Of a stretch of DNA of 5,438 bases, positions 1 through 4,086 are shown in pieces; position 1 is the first letter of the stretch, and the number at the start of each line of letters is the position of its first letter. The notes beneath the pieces are model-generated. The model had not been told where the DNA came from and did no database searches. It was given only the letters and a program-made list of their open reading frames with translations. The position numbers and the translations under genes are program-made. This DNA comes from Kineosporiaceae bacterium (GTDB taxonomy: Bacteria > Actinomycetota > Actinomycetes > Actinomycetales > Angustibacteraceae), in contig DAIETC010000203.1 of NCBI GenBank assembly GCA_027345905.1, positions 1 to 5,438 of the forward strand, in the 5' to 3' direction.

Positions 1-152
1 ACGAGATTGCCCGGCTCGTCGCTGCCGCCGAGTGCTACCGGCGCCACGTGGTCGACGGTGAGGACGACGTCTGGGGCATGGTCGCCGCAGTAGCGGCAGG
101 TGTGGTTGTCGCGCCGCATGACCTCGTAGCGCAGTCGCTTGCTCAGTGCCAT
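1..152 (-). CDS. HNH endonuclease, N-terminal part (3' end outside window)
   Basis: The visible 50 residues begin MALSKRLRYEV and carry the front half of a zinc-supported HNH nuclease fold. There is a first Cys pair C19-x2-C22, then the catalytic D34-H35 in an LTVDHVAPVALGG context, and N49 in the DEPGNL segment. The second Cys pair and last His lie beyond the left edge. HNH enzymes of this type cut or nick DNA with one metal ion; actinobacterial phages and prophages commonly carry one, sometimes beside the terminase. The ATG at 152-150 directly follows the TAG stop of the WhiB gene. A strong GGGGAGGT ribosome site lies 8 nt upstream, inside the end of that gene. The family call is secure. 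Whether it acts in packaging, recombination or as a homing-type enzyme cannot be told from the fragment. Confidence 0.9.
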   Translation of the reverse strand, partial: MALSKRLRYEVMRRDNHTCRYCGDHAPDVVLTVDHVAPVALGGSDEPGNL

Positions 153-449
153 CTAGGCCGACCTCCCCTGCTCCGGCACCCGTCGCCTCGCCCTGATCCG
201 CTGGCGCTCGTGCTCGGTGGTGCCGCCCCAGACGCCAGCCTCGACGTGCTCGACGGCCCACTCGCGGCACAGGTCGATCAGCGGACAGCGGGCGCAGACG
301 CGCTTGGCGTCGACGTGGCTGGCGTCGCCCTTGTACTCGGCGAAGAAGATGCGGCTGTCGGTGCCCGCGCAGTTGGGCGTACCGGTGCGCAGGGCCTCGG
401 CGAACGGTCCGGCGAGGGGGGTGAAGGCGAGCGGCAGCGGGGTGCTCAT
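153..449 (-). CDS. whiB: WhiB-family Fe-S transcriptional regulator
   Basis: This is a 98-aa WhiB-like protein, a normal length for the family. The four cluster-binding cysteines are C27, C52, C55 and C61, spaced C-x24-C-x2-C-x5-C, followed by the family's diagnostic turn G72-V-W-G-G76 and TTEHER. The C-terminus is basic (RQRIRARRR around 82-90), as in DNA-binding Wbl proteins. Wbl proteins hold a [4Fe-4S] cluster and act on transcription by binding the primary sigma factor; phage versions such as WhiBTM4 are known to interfere with the host WhiB2 regulon and superinfection. The start overlaps the previous gene by 4 bp (ATGA), with only a weak ribosome site (GGCGGT), so translation is probably coupled. 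Target promoters are unknown. Confidence 0.96.
   Translation of the reverse strand: MSTPLPLAFTPLAGPFAEALRTGTPNCAGTDSRIFFAEYKGDASHVDAKRVCARCPLIDLCREWAVEHVEAGVWGGTTEHERQRIRARRRVPEQGRSA
161..168 (-). promoter_or_regulatory. Ribosome binding site for the HNH gene
   Basis: GGGGAGGT on the minus strand lies 8 nt before the ATG at 152-150. It sits within the last codons of the WhiB gene and supports this start, so the HNH gene has its own good ribosome site and need not depend only on coupling to WhiB. Confidence 0.6.
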
Positions 450-760
450 GCGGCACCGCCGATCTCCAGCTGTCCGGGCAGCTCACGTGTCTCCGTGTGC
501 GCGTCGGGCGTCTCCCACGGCCGGGGCCGCCAGCCGAGGTCGAGGACGGCCTGGACGGCGCGGGCGGCGATCGCACCTTCAGGGCTGTAGCCGCGCATGC
601 ACGCCCAGAGGTCGCGCACCTGGGCCGGGCTGGGTGGGTGGTCCAGGCTTGCCGCGTGGGCCAGCAGGGAGCCGAGCAGCCGGTCGATGTAGGCGCAGCG
701 GGCCAGGTGCAGGGCGTCGGCGTGCCGCTCGCCGCAGACGGGGCAGAGGGTGTCGCTCAT
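446..760 (-). CDS. Small protein with N-terminal C2HC zinc-finger-like motif
   Basis: This 104-aa protein is not assignable to a named family. Its first 22 residues hold C6-x2-C9-x8-H18-x3-C22, a pattern that could bind one zinc ion in the way of C2HC (Rad18/UBZ4-like) fingers. The remainder is mostly helical, with an Ala-rich segment at about 62-74 (EGAIAARAVQAVLDL) and a Pro/Thr/Glu-rich tail ending GGAA. The ATG at 760-758 overlaps the stop of the winged-helix gene by 4 bp and has a strong GGGGAGGT ribosome site six bases upstream, so the start is well fixed. It lies between a probable DNA-binding protein and WhiB, which suggests a regulatory or nucleic-acid-related role, but this is inference only. 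Confidence 0.85.
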   Translation of the reverse strand: MSDTLCPVCGERHADALHLARCAYIDRLLGSLLAHAASLDHPPSPAQVRDLWACMRGYSPEGAIAARAVQAVLDLGWRPRPWETPDAHTETRELPGQLEIGGAA

Positions 761-1104
761 GCCGCCACCTCCCCGCGCTGCACGAGGCGGTACCGGCGCA
801 CCCAGCGGCCAGCGTTGCCGCCCTTCGCGTCGTCGGAGATCACGAACCCGTCAGCAGCGATGACCTTCGCGGCGCGCAGGCTGGAGTACGTGGGGCCGAC
901 GACCTTCGGGTACACCCAGGCGGGAATGCGCGGCCGGACGAGGTTCGGGTCGATCGCGCCGTCGTTCTCGTCGGCGACGTCGAGGATGGCCTCGACCACG
1001 GCCTCGCGGTCGCGCTGGTGTAGGGGGTCTCCGGCGATCAGGCGGAGGATGGCAGCGGTGTCCCGCTTCGGGATGGCAGCCAGGAGGTCGAGCTGCTCTA
1101 CCAT
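757..1104 (-). CDS. Probable winged-helix DNA-binding protein
   Basis: This 115-aa protein resembles the small winged helix-turn-helix proteins common in actinobacteriophages. Residues 31-47 form a predicted helix. The segment from P66 (PKVVGPTYSSLRAAKVIAAD) looks like the recognition helix, 'SSLRAAKVI' matching the usual 'sxLrxxglI' end of such helices. Residues 87-108 (FVISDD, a Gly-rich turn GGNAG, then RWVRRYRLV) fit the beta-hairpin wing with its basic edge. The ATG at 1104-1102 overlaps the preceding 47-aa gene by 7 bp (GAATGGTAG) and is preceded by a purine-rich run containing GGAGG 7 nt upstream. It is probably a phage transcription regulator or a replication/recombination accessory. 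The fold assignment rests on pattern only and its target is unknown. Confidence 0.85.
   Translation of the reverse strand: MVEQLDLLAAIPKRDTAAILRLIAGDPLHQRDREAVVEAILDVADENDGAIDPNLVRPRIPAWVYPKVVGPTYSSLRAAKVIAADGFVISDDAKGGNAGRWVRRYRLVQRGEVAA
767..774 (-). promoter_or_regulatory. Ribosome binding site for the C2HC-finger gene
   Basis: GGGGAGGT on the minus strand lies 6 nt before the ATG at 760-758, inside the final codons of the upstream gene. It fixes the start of the 104-aa protein. Confidence 0.6.
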
Positions 1105-1241
1105 TCCTCCCCCTCCGGCGCCTCGCGCATGGTCTGGCAGACGGTGCAGGTGCCGTAGCCGTCGCTGACCACGTGCCGGGTGAGGGCCTCACAGCGGGCG
1201 CAGTGGGCCGTGGCGAAGGTGGGGCGCAGGCGGGTGGTCAC
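1098..1241 (-). CDS. 47-aa double-CxxC zinc-ribbon mini-protein
   Basis: This short gene fills the otherwise empty space between recT and the winged-helix gene. It begins with GTG at 1241-1239, forms a GTGA overlap with the recT stop, and ends with TAG at 1100-1098. The protein starts MTTRLRPTFATAH and has two knuckles, C14-x2-C17 (CARC) and C32-x2-C35 (CTVC), separated by 14 residues. This is a typical zinc-ribbon layout with an aromatic/Gly turn (DGYGTC) before the second knuckle, and the tail is acidic (EAPEGEEW). A GAGGGGTG ribosome site lies 6 nt before the GTG. Such ribbons usually bind nucleic acid or protein partners. Position directly after recT suggests a partner of the recombination module, but no function is known. 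Confidence 0.83.
   Translation of the reverse strand: MTTRLRPTFATAHCARCEALTRHVVSDGYGTCTVCQTMREAPEGEEW
1106..1116 (-). promoter_or_regulatory. Purine-rich ribosome binding region for the winged-helix gene
   Basis: GGAGGGGGAGG on the minus strand precedes the ATG at 1104-1102 and lies in the Pro-Glu-Gly-Glu-Glu tail codons of the 47-aa gene. The distal GGAGG is 7 nt from the ATG, a normal spacing. This supports a start that overlaps the upstream gene by 7 bp, the only overlap of that size here. Confidence 0.55.
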
Positions 1242-2173
1242 TGCTGCCACCCCTCGGGCTCGGGCAGGGCGGGCTCGGCGGGCTTGGTGGCGTCGAGGAG
1301 CTCGATCAGCGAGGACGCCTCGTGCTTGCTCAGGTCGTTGCTGCTGGTGAGTGTTCGGCCGACCTGCGTGGAGAGGTAGTCGAGCTTCGCCTGCCGCTCG
1401 GTGATGCCCTGCTCCTGGATCAGGATGTTCAGCTTCTGCACCTGCGCGCGGGTGGCGGACTCCTCGGCAGACTCCTCGGCGGTCGGCGGCTCCGGCACCG
1501 GGTCGGGCTCGGCAGGCTGCGGCTTCTCCCGGGACACCTTGCGCGGGCCGGCGGGCTCGGATCGGGTGACGGTGGTCGTCGACTGCTCGCTGATCTCGAG
1601 CTCCTCGACCGTGTACGCCAGGCCGGCGAGCGCGTCAGCGGCGATCTTCCGGCACACATCCGACGCGGCGCGGGCGTACAGCATGGCCTGCGGGTCGGTC
1701 TCGTACTTCTTGTTGCTGGTGTAGCCGGCGCGGCGGGCACGGTCGGTGGTCCACTCGGAGCGCTCGACGTGGGTGGTGCCGCGGCGCTTGCCGCAGACGA
1801 CGACCTTGGTGGGGGTGTCGAGCTCGGTCCACACCTCGTGGCCCTTGGACTGGACGAGGGCGACCATCGCGCGGGCGTACAGGCTGGGCGTGCCGGCGAT
1901 CACGTGGATGCTGCGCAGCGCCTGGGTCGGGGTCAGCCCGATCTCGTCGCCGAACAGGATGGCGGCGGCGGCGTCCTCGGCCTTGCCGGCGAACTGCTTG
2001 GGTGCGAACGAGGTCTGGCAGAGGGCAGAGCCGATCTTGTGGGCGGCGGCGAGACCGTTCGCCCAGGCGACCAGGCGGCCCCCGGTCGGGTCCTCGGGTG
2101 GCGCGGGCTGCGGCTGCGGCGTGGGCCAGTAGTCGATCGGGCGGTCTTCGGGGCGAACGGCGATCTCGGTCAT
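1238..2173 (-). CDS. recT: RecT-like single-strand DNA annealing protein
   Basis: This 311-aa protein matches actinophage RecT-type recombinases. The N-terminus to about residue 30 is Pro-rich and disordered. The annealase core runs from about 33 to 195. It contains the typical AAAAILFGDEIGLTPTQAL block (68-86), the SIHVIAGTPSLYARAMVAL segment (88-106) and the TDPQAMLYARAASDVCRKI helix (159-177). Residues 197-239 are an acidic, Pro/Glu/Ser-rich linker containing an EESA-EESA repeat. Residues 240-295 form a separate helical domain (TRAQVQKLNILIQEQGI, then VGRTLTSSNDLSKHEASSLI), with a short acidic tail ending WQQ. RecT coats single-stranded DNA left by exonuclease and anneals it to complementary strands. 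The exonuclease gene is immediately upstream (4-bp overlap), giving the classic two-component pair. The ATG has a GAGGA site nearby. Confidence 0.87.
   Translation of the reverse strand: MTEIAVRPEDRPIDYWPTPQPQPAPPEDPTGGRLVAWANGLAAAHKIGSALCQTSFAPKQFAGKAEDAAAAILFGDEIGLTPTQALRSIHVIAGTPSLYARAMVALVQSKGHEVWTELDTPTKVVVCGKRRGTTHVERSEWTTDRARRAGYTSNKKYETDPQAMLYARAASDVCRKIAADALAGLAYTVEELEISEQSTTTVTRSEPAGPRKVSREKPQPAEPDPVPEPPTAEESAEESATRAQVQKLNILIQEQGITERQAKLDYLSTQVGRTLTSSNDLSKHEASSLIELLDATKPAEPALPEPEGWQQ
1248..1255 (-). promoter_or_regulatory. Ribosome binding site for the 47-aa zinc-ribbon gene
   Basis: GAGGGGTG on the minus strand lies 6 nt before the GTG at 1241-1239, inside the end of recT. It supports the GTG start of the mini-protein. 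Confidence 0.55.
1458..1480 (-). repeat. Short in-frame tandem repeat in the recT linker
   Basis: An 11-bp unit (gactcctcggc on the plus strand) occurs twice with a 12-bp period at 1458-1468 and 1470-1480. It encodes two copies of Glu-Glu-Ser-Ala in the acidic linker between the RecT core and the C-terminal domain. It is a coding repeat whose copy changes would keep the frame. Confidence 0.6.
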
Positions 2174-2928
2174 GCTGCGTCCTCAGATGGTGGGGTGAGC
2201 GGAGCGGTCACGAACTGCTTGATCCGGTCCGTCTGCTGGGCGACCCACGAGACGTGGGTGAAGATCCGGAAGGCGTCGGCGGCGTCGCCGAGGTCGTAGA
2301 GCGCGGAGCCTTCGGCGGTGACATGGACGACGGCGATGCCGTCGACCTCGGGCAGAGCCAGCTCGTCACTGCCGTCGGTGGTGTAGAACTCGGCGGAGGC
2401 GTAGGCGGCAGTCTGCAACGCGGTCTCGCCGTACACGCCCTTGGAGGTCTTGAGATCAACCAGCAGCCGCTTGCCGAGGGCGCAGACGTCGGCGATCAGG
2501 TCGAACGTGCCGGCATACCACCACTTGCGCGACGCCACGGCGTGCTCGGTCAGGACCGGCTCGACCTGCCAGCGGTCGAGGAAGCGCGCATACCCCTCGA
2601 CGTGGTTCAGCAGGTGCTCGGGCACCTCGACCTCAAGGCCGTGCACTAGCCGCTCGGCGAGCGCGTGCACGTCGGTGCCGCGGATCGCGGCCTCGTCGCG
2701 GGCCTGCCAGGGAACCTCTTTCAGGGCGGCGACCATCGGGGCGCGACCCATCATGCGCAGCTGGTCGACCGCGTCGGGCTGGTCGGCCACGTACTCGGCG
2801 ACGCACTTGGCGGCCCAGTACGGCAGCGCGGGCTTGGGCAACCCCTTGCCGATGAGCGTCGTCACGCCAGGCACCGGCTTGCCGTCGAGCCAGTAGCGGT
2901 GCCCGGACGGGGAGAACTTGAGCGTCAC
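2170..2928 (-). CDS. PD-(D/E)XK exonuclease of the RecB/Cas4-like family
   Basis: This 252-aa protein has the motifs of phage PD-(D/E)XK exonucleases in order. Residues 5-25 are an FSPSGHRYWLDGKPVPGVTT entry segment typical of the phage group. The helix G84-T-D-V-H88 supplies motif I, and E128 follows in VLTEHAV. The catalytic core is G140-T-F-D143, D158-L-K160-T-S, and Q172-T-A-A-Y176, which is the Q-x3-Y helix of RecB-type nucleases. Only two cysteines (C42, C149) are present, so there is no Fe-S cluster of the Cas4/AddB kind. The enzyme is expected to resect double-stranded DNA ends for the RecT protein encoded directly downstream. It starts with GTG at 2928-2926 in a GTGA overlap, with GGAGG 7 nt upstream. 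Confidence 0.92.
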   Translation of the reverse strand: MTLKFSPSGHRYWLDGKPVPGVTTLIGKGLPKPALPYWAAKCVAEYVADQPDAVDQLRMMGRAPMVAALKEVPWQARDEAAIRGTDVHALAERLVHGLEVEVPEHLLNHVEGYARFLDRWQVEPVLTEHAVASRKWWYAGTFDLIADVCALGKRLLVDLKTSKGVYGETALQTAAYASAEFYTTDGSDELALPEVDGIAVVHVTAEGSALYDLGDAADAFRIFTHVSWVAQQTDRIKQFVTAPLTPPSEDAA

Positions 2929-3107
2929 GCCGTCGCCTCCATCGTGTCGAGCCCGAGGACCTCGGCGAGCGGGTCAGCGTCGGGCTGGGTGGCCACGCGC
3001 TCCCGGACGGCCGCGATCTGCTCGGGGCTGATGCGCGGGGCGGGGATGGTGGCTGGCTTCATCGGCTCGTAGCCGAACGGGCGGGGGACGCGGGCGTTGC
3101 GGGTCAC
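2925..3107 (-). CDS. 60-aa hypothetical protein upstream of the exonuclease
   Basis: I do not recognise this family. The protein starts at GTG 3107-3105 (MTRNARVPRPFGYEP) and has a basic, Pro-rich first half. A predicted amphipathic helix follows at about 27-40 (SPEQIAAVRERVAT), then an acidic C-terminus (PDADPLAEVLGLDTMEA). There is no membrane segment, no cysteine and no enzyme motif. The start is chosen because GAGGAGAA lies just upstream and because it gives the same GTGA 4-bp overlap as its neighbours. A longer in-frame version opening at 3197 would overlap the upstream gene heavily. An internal ATG at codon 16 has only a weak ribosome site. Tight coupling to the exonuclease makes a small partner or inhibitor possible, but that is speculation. 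Confidence 0.75.
   Translation of the reverse strand: MTRNARVPRPFGYEPMKPATIPAPRISPEQIAAVRERVATQPDADPLAEVLGLDTMEATA
2936..2940 (-). promoter_or_regulatory. Ribosome binding site fixing the exonuclease GTG start
   Basis: GGAGG on the minus strand is 7 nt from the GTG at 2928-2926. The next in-frame ATG is near residue 59, which would remove the conserved GHRYW and GVTTL segment, so the GTG is the right start. Confidence 0.65.
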
Positions 3108-3319
3108 CGCTTCTCCTCGTCCAGCCAGCGACAACGGCTGGAGCAGTAGACGGGCTGGCTGGCGGTCAGTGGCCGGTCGCAGCCTCGGTACTGGCATCGA
3201 GGGGTGGCGCCGGGGTGGGGGGAGGCCCCGGCGCCGGGGTGGGGGGTGTGGGCGTCGTTGAGCGCCCAGAGGAGACAGCCGACGAGGACGACGGCAGCGA
3301 GGAATCCGGTGCCGTTCAT
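3104..3319 (-). CDS. 71-aa membrane-anchored four-Cys zinc-finger protein
   Basis: Residues 5-20 (GFLAAVVLVGCLLWAL) form one hydrophobic helix right after a short neutral N-terminus. Residues 24-40 are a flexible linker built from two copies of PHPGA. Residues 42-63 carry C42-x4-C47-x11-C59-x3-C63 (CQYRGC, YCSSRC), a treble-clef/FCS-like zinc-binding pattern, followed by the charged tail WLDEEKR. The layout suggests a small bitopic membrane protein holding a zinc finger, probably facing the cytoplasm since the basic residues follow the helix. The start is ambiguous between GTG 3322 and ATG 3319 (GTGATG). ATG is preferred because GGAG lies five bases before it and only two before the GTG. The end forms a GTGA overlap with the 60-aa gene. 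Function is unknown. Confidence 0.8.
   Translation of the reverse strand: MNGTGFLAAVVLVGCLLWALNDAHTPHPGAGASPHPGATPRCQYRGCDRPLTASQPVYCSSRCRWLDEEKR
3111..3118 (-). promoter_or_regulatory. Ribosome binding site fixing the 60-aa gene's GTG start
   Basis: GAGGAGAA on the minus strand lies just before the GTG at 3107-3105, with GAGGAG 5 nt from the start. It is one of the best ribosome sites in the window and decides between this start, a longer frame opening at 3197 and an internal ATG. Confidence 0.65.
3206..3246 (-). repeat. 17-bp perfect direct repeat coding for PHPGA linker units
   Basis: The 17-bp sequence ggcgccggggtgggggg occurs at 3206-3222 and again at 3230-3246, offset by 24 bp (8 codons). 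In the minus-strand gene it encodes the two PHPGA units of the linker between the membrane helix and the zinc finger. The G-runs on the plus strand also make it prone to replication slippage. Confidence 0.8.
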
Positions 3320-3480
3320 CACCGCTCCACCGCCTTCCGCAGCGCGGCGAGCTTCTGCGTGTGGGAGGCGTGCTCGGGGCCGAGGATGCGGGCCAGGTCC
3401 CGCCGGGTGCGACGGTCGACGGTGACCACGTGCCAGACGGACAGGGTGAGCAGCAGGGCGGCGATCAGGAGCCAGGTCAT
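3319..3480 (-). CDS. 53-aa single-pass membrane mini-protein
   Basis: The protein runs from ATG 3480-3478 to TGA 3321-3319 and begins MTWLLIAALLLTLSVW. Residues 3-20 are an uninterrupted hydrophobic helix with no charge. They are followed at once by D22-R-R-T-R-R27 and a charged, probably helical tail (DLARILGPEH, KLAALRKAVER). By the positive-inside rule the tail should lie in the cytoplasm and the N-terminus outside. The ribosome site GGGGGAG is five bases before the ATG. The start makes an ATGA overlap with the 43-aa gene and the stop shares one base with the next ATG. There is no recognisable family; small size and topology allow an exclusion, holin-like or membrane-regulator role, none of which is shown. 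Confidence 0.78.
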   Translation of the reverse strand: MTWLLIAALLLTLSVWHVVTVDRRTRRDLARILGPEHASHTQKLAALRKAVER

Positions 3481-3608
3481 CGGTGCTCCCCCTTGCGGAG
3501 TCGGTGGGTGAGGGCGGCGCGGTCGGCAACCGCCCAGGCGATCAGGGCTGCGTCGATGGCAGCGACAGCGGCGAGGGTGAGCGCGGCGTGACGGAGCAGG
3601 CGGCTCAT
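3477..3608 (-). CDS. 43-aa single-pass membrane mini-protein
   Basis: From ATG 3608-3606 the protein begins MSRLLRHAALTLAAVAAIDA. Residues 8-28 are Ala/Leu-rich and hydrophobic with one Asp (D19) in the middle, so it is a plausible but weak membrane helix. Basic residues flank it on both sides (R3, R6, H7; then R30, R36, R38, K39, R43). The start is fixed by the 4-bp ATGA overlap with the 59-aa gene and the end by another with the 53-aa gene. A longer in-frame reading opening at 3698 would overlap the previous gene by about 90 bp and is rejected. The local ribosome site is weak, implying coupling. No family is recognised. A helix-breaking Asp could mean a soluble amphipathic helix instead. 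Confidence 0.7.
   Translation of the reverse strand: MSRLLRHAALTLAAVAAIDAALIAWAVADRAALTHRLRKGEHR
3486..3492 (-). promoter_or_regulatory. Ribosome binding site for the 53-aa membrane protein
   Basis: GGGGGAG on the minus strand lies 5 nt before the ATG at 3480-3478, inside the end of the 43-aa gene. It supports translation of this very short frame. Confidence 0.6.
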
Positions 3609-3784
3609 GTGGTGCCGCCTGTGCGCTCCCAGATCACCCAGAGGCCGCAACCAGGGCACTGCTGCTGCGTGTGGGTGAGGGACAGCTTCCGTGCCCACTC
3701 CTTTCGAGCCAGGTACCCGGGCGGGCCCTCCTGGTGGAACGCCTCGTCAGGGCAGCGGGTCTTAGTCGTGCGCGTCTGAGTCAT
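3605..3784 (-). CDS. 59-aa small Cys-motif (possible zinc-binding) protein
   Basis: The frame runs from ATG 3784-3782 to TGA 3607-3605 and begins MTQTRTTKTRCPDEAF. It has one Cys near the N-terminus (C11), histidines H17 and H38, and a C-terminal knuckle C43-x2-C46 in the setting THTQQQCPGCGLWVIWE. The spacing of C11, H38, C43 and C46 would allow one zinc site. Similar short proteins ending in a CPxCGLW-type motif are common in Streptomyces and its phages, without known function. A GCAGGT site lies six bases before the ATG. Both ends make ATGA overlaps with neighbours, which fixes the reading frame despite the short length. Confidence 0.78.
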   Translation of the reverse strand: MTQTRTTKTRCPDEAFHQEGPPGYLARKEWARKLSLTHTQQQCPGCGLWVIWERTGGTT

Positions 3785-4086
3785 GCGACACCTGCCCTGG
3801 CCGCTGTACCGCGCGCGACGACGACGGTGAGCCGCACGCCATCGACGTCAGCGACGGTGCGCCAGCCGTCGGAGCTGACGGAGTAGCAGTCGGGGCCGAG
3901 GGTGAGCGGCAGGCCAGCCGTGCGCATCTCGTAGATGAGGTGGCCGGCGAGCCCGACGCGGCCGATCTCGCCCTCACCGGCAGCGGTGCGCCCGATGGTG
4001 ACGGTGATCCCGTGGGCGTTCTCGGTGACGATCACCCCGGCGTGGTAGCGGCAGACGCGGGCAACGGTGCGCAGGAGGTCGGTCAT
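3781..4086 (-). CDS. 101-aa hypothetical protein
   Basis: The protein begins MTDLLRTVARVCRYHAGVIV at ATG 4086-4084. It shows alternating strands and turns: GVIVTENAHGITVTIGRT (17-34), a helix around GLAGHLIYEMRTAG, then DCYSVSSDGWRTVADVDGVRLTVVVARG. This suggests a compact alpha/beta fold with a terminal hairpin. No catalytic or metal-binding pattern is visible and there are only two cysteines. The chosen start gives a 4-bp ATGA overlap with the upstream gene; a start at 4125 would add 13 residues over that gene and break the pattern seen at other junctions. The ribosome site is poor, so translation is probably coupled. No function can be offered. Confidence 0.8.
   Translation of the reverse strand: MTDLLRTVARVCRYHAGVIVTENAHGITVTIGRTAAGEGEIGRVGLAGHLIYEMRTAGLPLTLGPDCYSVSSDGWRTVADVDGVRLTVVVARGTAARAGVA

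Noticed and set aside
153..449. Host chromosomal WhiB as evidence of a chromosomal, non-mobile region
   Set aside because: WhiB proteins are also common in actinobacteriophages, and the flanking HNH, exonuclease, RecT and tiny-gene organisation fits a mobile element far better.
1098..1104. Programmed frameshift joining the 47-aa zinc ribbon to the winged-helix protein at the purine-rich run
   Set aside because: The run GGAGGGGGAGGA is explained as a ribosome site, both frames have their own start and stop, and there is no classical slippery heptamer or obvious downstream structure.
48..1168. Long plus-strand open frames (180, 268 and 223 codons) opposite HNH, WhiB, C2HC and winged-helix genes
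   Set aside because: They overlap one another and four supported minus-strand genes. Their Arg/Ala/Gly-rich low-complexity products show only the compositional bias of high-GC DNA.
1322..2299. A 325-codon open frame on the plus strand opposite recT
   Set aside because: It is antisense to the well-supported RecT and exonuclease genes. Its translation is a Gly/Leu/Arg-rich composition typical of the complementary frame of high-GC genes, with no recognisable domain.
2170..2928. Reading the exonuclease as Cas4 and therefore as a sign of a CRISPR system
   Set aside because: The nuclease core is shared by Cas4 and phage RecB-like exonucleases, but this protein has only two cysteines, so it lacks the four-Cys Fe-S cluster. 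It sits beside recT and no other cas gene or spacer array is present.
3206..3246. 17-bp direct repeat as an attachment site or origin
   Set aside because: The two copies lie inside one reading frame at a whole-codon offset and encode matching linker units, so coding duplication explains them.
3104..3529. A 141-aa reading of the membrane-anchored finger gene starting at 3529
   Set aside because: The extra 70 N-terminal codons overlap the 53-aa and 43-aa genes in another frame, read as low-complexity Pro/Arg/Ala, and break the end-to-start overlap pattern.
3608..3698. N-terminal extension of the 43-aa protein to 73 aa (start at 3698)
   Set aside because: It would overlap the 59-aa gene by about 90 bp. 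The start at 3608 gives the usual ATGA overlap.
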